From positions 6,328,501 to 6,392,500 of the forward strand of contig NC_008268.1 in the NCBI RefSeq assembly GCF_000014565.1: DNA of 64,000 nucleotides. The letters run 5' to 3'. Within the stretch, counting starts at the first letter, position 1. Each line of letters opens with the position of its first letter. Under the pieces are notes generated by a model, which was given only the letters and a program-made list of their open reading frames with translations, was not told where the DNA came from and ran no database searches. Below are positions 25,453-32,953 of the stretch, one piece after another. The position numbers and the translations under genes are program-made. This stretch comes from Rhodococcus jostii RHA1. GTDB taxonomy: Bacteria; Actinomycetota; Actinomycetes; Mycobacteriales; Mycobacteriaceae.

Positions 25453-26661
25453 ATGACGACCACGGCGCCGTGGCCGTTGAAGGGCCACAGGGCACGGCCG
25501 CCCGCCGGGATGCTCGCGGACCGTCGCTTCGGGATGCTCGTCGACCAGTTCTTCCGACTCTTCCACGACAGCAGCCAGGGCGGCGGCGCGCTGGCCGTCT
25601 ATCTCCACGGTGAACCGGTCGTCGACGTGTGGGCGGGATGGGCCAGCCGCGACACGTTCTGGCAGGACGACACGGTCACCCTCACGTTCTCCACCGGCAA
25701 GGGCGTCGCGTCCACCGTGCTGCACCGTCTCGCGGGACGCGGGATCGTCGACTACGACACGCCGGTGGCGCAGTACTGGCCCGAGTTCGCCGCCGAGGGC
25801 AAGGACGAGATCACGGTGCGCGAACTGCTGTCGCACCGTGCCGGACTGCACCGGGTACGCGGGCTCGTGCCCGGACCACTGAGTCTGATGGACCATTCCC
25901 TGGTCAGCGCCGCACTGGCCGCGGCGACCCCGGATCAGCGGCGGCTGAAGGTCCCCGGCTATCACGCGGTGACGTTCGGCTCCCTCGTTGCCGAACTGAC
26001 GTCCCGCGCGGCTGGGAAACCCTTCACGGAACTGGTGCGCACCGAGGTCGCCGAACCGCTCGGGGTGAAGGAGTTCTGGTACGAGGTGCCGCCGGCCGAG
26101 CGTGCCCGGATCGCGAGGACCTTCCCGCACATCAACCCGTTCGGCGTTCCGTGGGGTGCCACGTCGTTCGCGATGTCGCGGCTGCCCGGTCTGCGCAACG
26201 TGGCCGACGCCGGCATGCCCGCCGGTTTCGATGCCCTCGTCCGCAACCCCGCGATCCACGACAGCGTGATGCCCGGGTGGAACGGCGTGTTCAGCGCCCG
26301 CGCGCTGGCGCGGATGTACGGGGCGCTGGCGAACGGCGGAACGGTCGGCGGTGTGGAGTTCCTCCCACCGGACGTCGTGGCGCAGCTGAGTCAGGTGCAG
26401 ACGACGGCCCGCGACTACGTCCTGGGCATTCCGATGAACTGGCGGCTCGGCTACCACGCGGGGATGGTGGCACGTCGCAGGCAGCCGTCGAATACTTTCG
26501 GGCACTACGGGTTGGGCGGGTCGGGTGCGTTCGCCGACGCCGACACCGGGCTGTCGATCGCCTTCGTCACCAACCGGCTCGGCAACATGCTGACCCCGAT
26601 CGCCGATCTCCGCCTGCCGAAGCTCGGCTCGACGGCGCTCGCCGTCGCCGAGAAGCTGTAG
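25453..26661 (+). CDS. Beta-lactamase-fold serine hydrolase (EstB/LipL-type)
   Basis: A 402-residue protein of the class C beta-lactamase/penicillin-binding superfamily. STGK supplies the catalytic Ser and Lys (near residue 80), PGYHAVTFG the Tyr of the second motif, and HYGLGGSG the third motif. Such enzymes in actinobacteria are usually esterases or lipases, not antibiotic-hydrolysing. No signal peptide is visible. GAGGGAAG lies 6 bases before the ATG. Confidence 0.82.
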   Translation: MTTTAPWPLKGHRARPPAGMLADRRFGMLVDQFFRLFHDSSQGGGALAVYLHGEPVVDVWAGWASRDTFWQDDTVTLTFSTGKGVASTVLHRLAGRGIVDYDTPVAQYWPEFAAEGKDEITVRELLSHRAGLHRVRGLVPGPLSLMDHSLVSAALAAATPDQRRLKVPGYHAVTFGSLVAELTSRAAGKPFTELVRTEVAEPLGVKEFWYEVPPAERARIARTFPHINPFGVPWGATSFAMSRLPGLRNVADAGMPAGFDALVRNPAIHDSVMPGWNGVFSARALARMYGALANGGTVGGVEFLPPDVVAQLSQVQTTARDYVLGIPMNWRLGYHAGMVARRRQPSNTFGHYGLGGSGAFADADTGLSIAFVTNRLGNMLTPIADLRLPKLGSTALAVAEKL

Positions 26662-26766
26662 CCGGGCGGCTCGCGCCGCTGGTGGACCAATTCGATGTCG
26701 ACGCGCCGTTTTTCGATCGACGCGAGCCTCCGGTCTGGAGGGCGGGGTACCGGTAGCATCGGGTCC

Positions 26767-27189
26767 GTGACCGACGCGACCGCCAACACCAGCCGTCCTG
26801 ATCGGTTGCGTGTCCTCGTCTACAGCGACGATGCGAACACCCGCCAGAAGGTCGTTCTGGCGCTGGGGACGCGTCCGCACCCCGACCTTCCGGAGTTGGA
26901 GTACGTCGAGGTGGCGACCGCGCCCGTGGTGATCCGGCAGATGGATGCCGGCGGTATCGACCTGGCCGTCCTGGACGGGGAGGCGGTGCCCGCGGGCGGG
27001 ATGGGGATCGCGAAGCAGTTGAAGGACGAGATCGACGACTGCCCCCCGATCCTGGTGCTGACCGGCCGCCCAGACGACGCCTGGCTGGCCAGCTGGTCGC
27101 GGGCCGAGGCCGCGGTGCCTCACCCGCTCGACCCGATCCGGTTGTCCGAAGCGGTCATAGCGCTGCTGCGCACCCGCCTCTCAGCTTAG
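26767..27189 (+). CDS. Orphan receiver-domain protein (Rv3143-like)
   Basis: A 140-residue protein that is a lone receiver domain without an output domain. It has the acidic pair SDD (residues 21-22), phospho-acceptor Asp70 in DLAVLDGE, and the Thr of LTGRP. The conserved Lys before the last helix is His here (VPHPLDPIRL). In M. tuberculosis the homologous Rv3143 also stands just upstream of nuoA, so the location is conserved. It may be a phospho-sensor or scaffold linked to complex I expression; its partner kinase is unknown. The start is GTG 26767. Confidence 0.82.
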   Translation: MTDATANTSRPDRLRVLVYSDDANTRQKVVLALGTRPHPDLPELEYVEVATAPVVIRQMDAGGIDLAVLDGEAVPAGGMGIAKQLKDEIDDCPPILVLTGRPDDAWLASWSRAEAAVPHPLDPIRLSEAVIALLRTRLSA

Positions 27190-27407
27190 GCTCGCCTGAC
27201 TCCGTTTCCCTCCGCGTGAAGGTGCATCGAGCGCCTGTGCCGCAGGGGTTTTCCGTGCTTCGAGATCGCCTGGAACTCGCACGGTCAAATCGACCGGGCC
27301 CGACGACTTCCCTTGTACGCTGTGGCATAACTCACAAGAGCGTAGCTTCGGAAACGACCGTCCGGGAATCGGGCGGACAGGCTCGGGAAGAGGGGAGCTG
27401 AGACGGC

Positions 27408-27767
27408 ATGAATGTCTATGTGCCGATCCTCGTGCTCGGGGCGATTGCGGTCGCGTTCGCGGTCTTCTCCGTGATCGTGGCGAGGATCGTCGGTCCGAGG
27501 CGCTACAACCGTGCCAAGCTCGACGCCTACGAGTGCGGCATCGAGCCGACACTCTCGCCTCTGGGTGCCGGCCGCATCCCGGTGAAGTATTACCTGACGG
27601 CCATGCTCTTCATCATTTTCGACATCGAGATCGTGTTCCTCTATCCGTGGGCAGTTCACTTCGATGCTCTCGGTTTCTTCGGTCTCGGGGCCATGGCCCT
27701 GTTCATCTTCAACGTCTCCGTCGCCTACGCGTACGAGTGGCGGCGTGGCGGTCTCAGTTGGGACTGA
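27408..27767 (+). CDS. nuoA: NADH-quinone oxidoreductase subunit A
   Basis: A 119-residue, three-helix membrane subunit of complex I and first gene of the 14-gene nuo operon. DAYECGIEPTLSPLGAGRIPVKYYLTAMLFIIFDIEIVFLYPW is the family signature, including the conserved Cys loop and the FDIE segment. It helps form the quinone chamber and the first proton path. The 218 bases before it after the receiver gene are presumably the nuo promoter; I cannot pick a clear -10/-35 pair. Confidence 0.95.
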   Translation: MNVYVPILVLGAIAVAFAVFSVIVARIVGPRRYNRAKLDAYECGIEPTLSPLGAGRIPVKYYLTAMLFIIFDIEIVFLYPWAVHFDALGFFGLGAMALFIFNVSVAYAYEWRRGGLSWD

Positions 27768-27816
27768 TCGGTCCCGTCAGCGATCCAAAAGCTAAGTCGG
27801 AAGAGAAGAGTCGGAT

Positions 27817-28371
27817 ATGGGCATCGAGGAGAAGCTGCCGAGCGGCTTCCTGCTGACCACGGTCGAGGGGCTCGCGGGCTATGTCCGCAAGGGCTCGCTG
27901 TGGCCGGCGAGTTTCGGGCTCGCCTGCTGTGCGATCGAGATGATGGCCACCGCCGGCGGACGCTTCGACATCGCCCGTTTCGGCATGGAGGCGTTCCGGG
28001 CGTCGCCGCGGCAGGCGGACCTGATGATCGTGGCGGGCCGGGTGAGTCAGAAGATGGCCCCGGTGCTGCGGCAGATCTACGACCAGATGGTGGAGCCGAA
28101 GTGGGTGCTGGCGATGGGTGTCTGCGCGTCGTCGGGCGGCATGTTCAACAACTACGCGATCGTGCAGGGCGTCGACCACATCGTGCCGGTGGACATCTAT
28201 CTGCCCGGGTGCCCGCCGCGGCCGGAGATGCTGCTGAACGCGATCCTCACCTTGCACGAGAAGATCCAGCAGATGCCGCTCGGTGTTCACCGCGAGGAGG
28301 TGGCGCGTGCGGCGGAGCAGGCGGCGCTGGCCGCCACCCCCACCATCCAGATGAAGGGCCTTCTGAGATGA
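27817..28371 (+). CDS. nuoB: NADH-quinone oxidoreductase subunit B
   Basis: A 184-residue subunit carrying iron-sulfur cluster N2, the last electron carrier before quinone. Cluster ligands: the Cys37-Cys38 pair in [10 protein letters not shown], Cys103 in [10 protein letters not shown] and Cys132 in GCPPRP. It follows nuoA by 49 bases with AAGAGAAGAG near the ATG. Codon third positions here are mostly C, unlike the following nuoC. The stop (TGA 28369-28371) overlaps an ATG at 28368 that opens only the short frame running into the repeat. Confidence 0.96.
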   Translation: MGIEEKLPSGFLLTTVEGLAGYVRKGSLWPASFGLACCAIEMMATAGGRFDIARFGMEAFRASPRQADLMIVAGRVSQKMAPVLRQIYDQMVEPKWVLAMGVCASSGGMFNNYAIVQGVDHIVPVDIYLPGCPPRPEMLLNAILTLHEKIQQMPLGVHREEVARAAEQAALAATPTIQMKGLLR

Positions 28372-28565
28372 CCGGCGCGGGCGAGGGAGTGAAGCGGACC
28401 GAGATTCAGCGACGGGGCCGTGTGGTGGTGTCGAGGGAGCGAAGCGAGCCGAGCAGAAGGTGCCGGGGCGGTGTGGTGGTGTCGAGGGAGCGAAGCGAGC
28501 CGAGCAGAAGGTGCCGGAGCCGTGCGGTCTGGACTGAGGAGCGAGGGAGCGTAGCGAGTGAGTGA
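28368..28565 (+). other. Short upstream frame at the nuoB/nuoC junction (likely original nuoC start)
   Basis: ATG 28368 overlaps the nuoB stop as ATGA, the spacing seen at most nuo junctions. It encodes 65 residues ([18 protein letters not shown], then repeat-derived Arg/Ser-rich sequence) and stops at TGA 28563-28565, eight bases overlapping the nuoC GTG at 28558. It is in a different frame from nuoC. I read it as the original nuoC initiation region split from its gene by the repeat; translation of it would bring ribosomes to the nuoC start. Confidence 0.5.
28420..28521 (+). repeat. 51-base tandem duplication upstream of nuoC
   Basis: Two head-to-tail copies, 28420-28470 and 28471-28521, starting GTGTGGTGGTGTCGAGG and differing only at the end (GGGGCG versus GGAGCC). 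The unit is 17 codons, so it leaves the upstream frame intact. It contains the short motif AGCGAAGCGAGCCGAG found on the other side of the cassette too. Confidence 0.9.
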
Positions 28566-28618
28566 CGAGGGAAGACCGCACGACCAAGCTCCGGCACAAG
28601 CGAGCAAAGCGAGCCGAG
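28511..28618 (+). repeat. Start-codon-carrying repeat cassette, nuoC copy
   Basis: A 46-base core (28529-28574) is identical at 42 positions to 32864-32909 before nuoG; all four differences are C/T. Arms 28511-28530 and 28573-28597 pair (20 pairs with a five-base bulge), putting the core in a loop. The core holds GGGAG eight bases before GTG 28558 and encodes VSDEGR. A copy of the AGCGAGC(A)AAGCGAGCCGAG motif closes the right side. See the nuoG copy at 32817-32953. Confidence 0.85.
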
Positions 28619-29280
28619 TTACAGAACAGATCGGTGTGCGCAAGGGTTTGTTCGGGGTGCGGGGTAGTGGGGACACGTCGGGGTATGGGCGGTTGGTGCG
28701 TCCGGTGTTGTTGCCGGGGAGTACGCCGCGGCCGTTCGGGGGGTATTTCGATGATGTCGCGGATGGGTTGGGGGCGGCGTTGGCGGAGTCGGGTGTGGGT
28801 TTCGAGGTGGCGATCGAGTCGGTTGTGGTGTTTCGGGGTGAGGTGACGTTCGGGGTGCGGCGCGAGTTCTTGCCGTTGGTGGCGCGTGTGTTGCGTGATG
28901 AGCCGGATTTGCGGTTCGAGATGTGTCTGGGTGTGAATGGTGTGCATTTCCCGCAGGATGCGGGCCGGGAGTTGCATGCGGTGTATCCGTTGTTGTCGAT
29001 TACGCACAATCGGCGGATTCGTTTGGAGGTGGCGGCACCGGATGCGGATCCGCACATCCCGTCGTTGTATGAGGTGTATCCGACGAATGATTGGCACGAG
29101 CGGGAGACGTACGACTTTTTCGGGATCGTGTTCGATGGTCATCCGTCGTTGACGCGGATCGAGATGCCGGATGACTGGCCGGGTCATCCGCAGCGGAAGG
29201 ATTATCCGCTCGGCGGTATTCCGGTCGAGTACAAGGGCGCGGAGATCGCGCCGCCCGACGAACGGCGGGGGTACAACTGA
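28558..29280 (+). CDS. nuoC: NADH-quinone oxidoreductase subunit C
   Basis: A 240-residue peripheral-arm subunit (30-kDa family), ending in the signature [27 protein letters not shown] and [11 protein letters not shown]. It packs against NuoD near the quinone site. The only start with a ribosome-binding site is GTG 28558, inside the repeat; hence residues 1-20 or so ([20 protein letters not shown]) are repeat-derived and the native-looking sequence begins at [10 protein letters not shown]. Third codon positions are mainly G or T (2 of 20 end in C at 28921-28980), contrasting with nuoB (12 of 20 at 28141-28200). It overlaps nuoD by one base. Confidence 0.93.
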
Positions 29281-30596
29281 TGAGCGAGGACACGGTTTTC
29301 ACTGTCGCGGGTCAGGACTGGGACGACGTTGTCGATGCGGTGAAGGCGTCGTCGGGTGGTGGGGGTTCGGAGGGCGGCGAGGAGCGGATCGTCGTCAATA
29401 TGGGTCCGCAGCATCCGTCGACGCATGGGGTGTTGCGGCTCATCTTGGAAATCGAGGGTGAGACGGTCACGGAGGCCCGGTGCGGTATCGGTTATCTGCA
29501 TACGGGTATCGAGAAGAACCTCGAGTATCGGACGTGGACGCAGGGCGTGACGTTTGTGACGCGGATGGATTACCTGTCGCCGTTCTTCAATGAGACGGCG
29601 TATTGCCTCGGTGTGGAGAAGTTGCTGGACATCACGGATGAGGTGCCGGAGCGGGCGAGTGTCATCCGGGTGATGTTGATGGAGCTCAACCGCATCTCTT
29701 CGCATCTGGTGGCGTTGGCCACGGGTGGTATGGAGTTGGGGGCGGTCACGGCGATGCTGTTCGGTTTCCGGGAGCGTGAGCTGGTTCTGGACGTGTTCGA
29801 GATGATCACGGGTCTCCGCATGAATCATGCGTATATCCGGCCGGGTGGTTTGTCGCAGGATCTGCCGGAGGGTGCGGTGGAGAAGGTGCGCGAGTTGCTC
29901 GCGTTGATGCCGGAACGGCTGCGGGACATGGAGAATCTGCTCAACGACAACCGCATCTGGAAGGGGCGTACGCAGGGCATCGGGTATCTGGACCTCACGG
30001 GGTGCATGGCGCTCGGTATCACGGGTCCGATGCTGCGGGCGACGGGTCTGCCGCACGATCTGCGGAAGTCGCAGCCGTATTGCGGTTACGAGAATTACGA
30101 GTTCGATGTCAGTACCGATACGGGGTGTGACGCGTACGGCCGCTATTTGATCCGGGTCGACGAGATGAAGGAGTCGCTGAAGATCGTCGAGCAGTGCCTC
30201 GACAAGTTGCGGCCGGGCCCGATCATGGCGGAGGACAAGAAGATCGCGTGGCCGGCGGATCTGACGTTGGGTCCCGACGGTCTGGGTAATTCGCCCGGGC
30301 ACGTCCGCGAGATCATGGATTCTTCGATGGAGTCGCTGATCCATCACTTCAAGTTGGTGACGGAGGGTTTCCGGGTGCCGCCGGGTCAGGTGTATGTGGC
30401 AGTGGAGTCGCCGCGGGGTGAGCTCGGTGTGCACATGGTGAGCGATGGCGGCACCCGCCCGTTTCGGGTGCATTTCCGGGATCCGTCGTTCACGAACCTG
30501 CAGTCGGTTGCGGCCACGTGTGAGGGCGGCATGGTTGCGGATGTCATTGCGGCGGTTGCGAGTATCGATCCGGTGATGGGGGGCGTGGACCGATGA
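29280..30596 (+). CDS. nuoD: NADH-quinone oxidoreductase subunit D
   Basis: A 438-residue 49-kDa subunit that forms the quinone-binding pocket with NuoB. Signature: [22 protein letters not shown] with the quinone-headgroup His, then [30 protein letters not shown] and MMGGVDR-type C-terminus (DPVMGGVDR). It shares the G/T-ending codon style of nuoC, so the unusual block covers both genes and fades in nuoE. ATG 29280 overlaps nuoC's stop, and its stop overlaps nuoE. Confidence 0.96.
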   Translation: MSEDTVFTVAGQDWDDVVDAVKASSGGGGSEGGEERIVVNMGPQHPSTHGVLRLILEIEGETVTEARCGIGYLHTGIEKNLEYRTWTQGVTFVTRMDYLSPFFNETAYCLGVEKLLDITDEVPERASVIRVMLMELNRISSHLVALATGGMELGAVTAMLFGFRERELVLDVFEMITGLRMNHAYIRPGGLSQDLPEGAVEKVRELLALMPERLRDMENLLNDNRIWKGRTQGIGYLDLTGCMALGITGPMLRATGLPHDLRKSQPYCGYENYEFDVSTDTGCDAYGRYLIRVDEMKESLKIVEQCLDKLRPGPIMAEDKKIAWPADLTLGPDGLGNSPGHVREIMDSSMESLIHHFKLVTEGFRVPPGQVYVAVESPRGELGVHMVSDGGTRPFRVHFRDPSFTNLQSVAATCEGGMVADVIAAVASIDPVMGGVDR

Positions 30597-31516
30597 CCGA
30601 GCAAGCAGCACCGAAGCAAACCCCCATCTTCATCGAGTTCGGCCCCCGGCCGGAGGAGAACGGGCTGTTGGTGCGGCCGGGTGCGCGTGAGGAGTATCCG
30701 CCGGAGGTCGGTGCGCGGCTGGACGCCGATGCCGACGTCGTCATCGGGCGTTACCCGAATTCGCGGTCCGCGCTGTTGCCGCTGCTGCATCTGGTGCAGG
30801 CGGAGGACGGGTGCATCACGCCGGCGGGGATCGAGTTCTGTGCCGGCCGGCTCGGGTTGACCGGCGCCGAGGTGGCTGCGGTGGCGACCTTCTATTCGAT
30901 GTACCGGCGCGACCCGACGGGCGACTACTACGTCGGAGTGTGCACCAACACGTTGTGCGCGATCATGGGCGGCGACGCGATCCTCGCCGCGCTGGAGGAG
31001 CATCTCGACCTGCCGCACGGTGGCACGTCCGCGGACGGCAAGGTCACGCTGGAGCACATCGAGTGCAATGCGGCGTGCGATTACGCCCCGGTGGTGATGG
31101 TCAACTGGGAGTTCTTCGACAATCAGACCCCGGAGTCGGCTCGCTCACTCGTCGATTCCCTGCGTTCGGGGGAGCGGGTGTCGCCGAGCCGCGGTGCGGC
31201 GCTGTGCACTTTCCGGGAGACGGCCCGTATTCTCGCCGGGTTCCCCGACGAGCGTCCCGGTGCGCCGGCGGAGGGCGGCACCGCGGGCGACGCCACACTC
31301 GCCGGACTGCGTGTGGCGCACGAACGGGGCATGACGGCGCCGGATCCGGCGGAGACGTCGCTGATCCCGGAGCCGGCGTCGCGGAACACCGAGCCGATGG
31401 CGGCGGAATCGGCGAAGGACCAGCCGGCGCCTGCCCCGTCCGCGACGGTGCCCCCGGATCGGTCCACCTCGGAGACGGATCCGGCGGCCACCGACCCGGG
31501 TCGAAAGGGAGACTGA
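30593..31516 (+). CDS. nuoE: NADH-quinone oxidoreductase subunit E with long C-terminal tail
   Basis: A 307-residue subunit. The 24-kDa [2Fe-2S] domain has Cys117 and Cys122 (GVCTNTLC) and Cys158 and Cys162 (IECNAAC), the N1a ligands. From about residue 215 a low-complexity Pro/Ala/Glu/Ser-rich tail of about 90 residues follows; the core family ends near residue 210, so this is an actinobacterial extension of unknown role. It forms the NADH-oxidising module with NuoF and NuoG. ATG overlaps the nuoD stop (ATGA). Confidence 0.95.
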   Translation: MTEQAAPKQTPIFIEFGPRPEENGLLVRPGAREEYPPEVGARLDADADVVIGRYPNSRSALLPLLHLVQAEDGCITPAGIEFCAGRLGLTGAEVAAVATFYSMYRRDPTGDYYVGVCTNTLCAIMGGDAILAALEEHLDLPHGGTSADGKVTLEHIECNAACDYAPVVMVNWEFFDNQTPESARSLVDSLRSGERVSPSRGAALCTFRETARILAGFPDERPGAPAEGGTAGDATLAGLRVAHERGMTAPDPAETSLIPEPASRNTEPMAAESAKDQPAPAPSATVPPDRSTSETDPAATDPGRKGD

Positions 31517-31517
31517 C

Positions 31518-32816
31518 ATGCCGCTGACCCCTGTACTGAGCCGCTACTGGGACGAGCCCGAGTCGTGGACCCTCGACACGTACCGTCGCCACGACGGGTA
31601 CGAGGGCCTGCAGAAGGCGCTGCGCATGGACCCCGACGAGGTCATCTCGACCGTCAAGGAGGCCGGACTGCGGGGTCGTGGTGGGGCCGGGTTCCCGACC
31701 GGGATGAAGTGGTCGTTCATCCCGCAGGGCGACGCCAAGCCGCACTACCTCGTGGTCAACGCCGACGAGTCGGAACCGGGCACCTGCAAGGACATGCCGC
31801 TCATGCTGGCGACGCCCCACGCGCTCGTCGAGGGCGTCATCATCGCGGCGTACGCGATCCGCGCCGGGCACGCCTTCATCTATGTGCGCGGTGAGGTGGT
31901 ACCGGTGCTGCGCCGACTGCAGGCCGCGGTCGCGGAGGCGTATGCGGCTGGCTACCTCGGCACGAACATCCTGGACAGCGGTTTCGACCTCGAACTGGTC
32001 GTGCACGCGGGTGCGGGGGCGTACATCTGCGGGGAGGAGACGGCGCTGCTCGATTCGCTGGAGGGTCGCCGCGGTCAGCCTCGGTTGCGTCCGCCGTTCC
32101 CCGCGGTGGCCGGTCTCTACGCGTCACCGACCGTCGTCAACAACGTGGAGTCGATTGCGAGCGTCCCGCCGATCATCGTGAACGGCATCGAGTGGTTCCG
32201 GTCGATGGGCAGCGAGAAGTCGCCCGGCTTCACCCTGTACTCCCTGTCCGGGCACGTGACGAAGCCCGGACAGTACGAGGCCCCGCTCGGAATCACCCTG
32301 CGGGAGTTGCTCGAGTACGCGGGCGGAGTCCGTGCCGGGCACCGGTTGAAGTTCTGGACTCCGGGCGGTTCCTCGACACCGATCTTCACCGACGAGCATC
32401 TCGACGTCGCCCTCGACTACGAGGGTGTGGGGGCCGCCGGGTCGATGCTGGGCACCAAGGCCCTGCAGATCTTCGACGAGACCACGTGCGTGGTGCGTGC
32501 CGTGCTGCGCTGGACCGAGTTCTATGCGCACGAGTCGTGTGGCAAGTGCACGCCCTGCCGGGAAGGCACCTATTGGCTGGTGCAGATCCTGGAGCGCCTC
32601 GAAAGGGGGGAGGGGACCGACGCCGATCTGGAGAAACTGCTCGACATTGCCGACAACATCCTCGGCAAGTCGTTCTGCGCTCTCGGTGACGGTGCGGCCA
32701 GCCCGATCATGTCTTCCATCAAGTACTTCCGCGACGAGTACCTCGCACACTTCGAGCAGGGCGGCTGCCCGTTCGACCCGCATCAGTCCACGCTCATGGC
32801 GGGAGTGCATGCATGA
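31518..32816 (+). CDS. nuoF: NADH-quinone oxidoreductase subunit F
   Basis: A 432-residue 51-kDa subunit binding FMN and [17 protein letters not shown] is the NADH/FMN glycine loop, [12 protein letters not shown] and [19 protein letters not shown] line the flavin, and [11 protein letters not shown] supplies three of the four ligands of cluster N3. It takes hydride from NADH into the iron-sulfur chain. ATG 31518 lies one base after nuoE. The stop (TGA 32814-32816) is immediately before the second repeat cassette. Confidence 0.97.
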   Translation: MPLTPVLSRYWDEPESWTLDTYRRHDGYEGLQKALRMDPDEVISTVKEAGLRGRGGAGFPTGMKWSFIPQGDAKPHYLVVNADESEPGTCKDMPLMLATPHALVEGVIIAAYAIRAGHAFIYVRGEVVPVLRRLQAAVAEAYAAGYLGTNILDSGFDLELVVHAGAGAYICGEETALLDSLEGRRGQPRLRPPFPAVAGLYASPTVVNNVESIASVPPIIVNGIEWFRSMGSEKSPGFTLYSLSGHVTKPGQYEAPLGITLRELLEYAGGVRAGHRLKFWTPGGSSTPIFTDEHLDVALDYEGVGAAGSMLGTKALQIFDETTCVVRAVLRWTEFYAHESCGKCTPCREGTYWLVQILERLERGEGTDADLEKLLDIADNILGKSFCALGDGAASPIMSSIKYFRDEYLAHFEQGGCPFDPHQSTLMAGVHA

Positions 32817-32896
32817 AGCCAGCGAGCGTAGCGAGCGATGTTTCGGCGCGGAGGCCGCGCGTTCTGGACCGAGGAGCGAGGGAGCGCAGCGAGTGA
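32813..32896 (+). other. 27-residue upstream frame at the nuoF/nuoG junction
   Basis: ATG 32813 overlaps the nuoF stop (ATGA) and encodes 27 residues, [18 protein letters not shown] onward, through the cassette to TGA 32894-32896. That stop overlaps the nuoG GTG (GTGA) by four bases. This mirrors the arrangement before nuoC and is probably the remnant of the original nuoG start that now couples nuoF to nuoG translation. Confidence 0.5.
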
Positions 32897-32953
32897 GCGA
32901 TGAGGGAAGGGCGCGTGTGAAGGGCTCCGCGCCAGCGAGCGTAGCGAGCCATG
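32817..32953 (+). repeat. Start-codon-carrying repeat cassette, nuoG copy
   Basis: The 46-base core at 32864-32909 matches the nuoC copy (42 of 46). It is flanked by 18-base perfect direct repeats CCAGCGAGCGTAGCGAGC at 32819-32836 and 32932-32949. Arms GGCGCGGAG (32845-32853) and CTCCGCGCC (32925-32933) can pair, with CGCGC/GCGCG inside. The core carries GGGAG eight bases before GTG 32893 and encodes VSDEGR. Confidence 0.85.

Noticed and set aside
28420-28618. Could the nuoC repeat be a CRISPR array or insertion sequence?
   Set aside because: Copies are directly abutting without spacers, and no transposase or long terminal inverted repeats are present.
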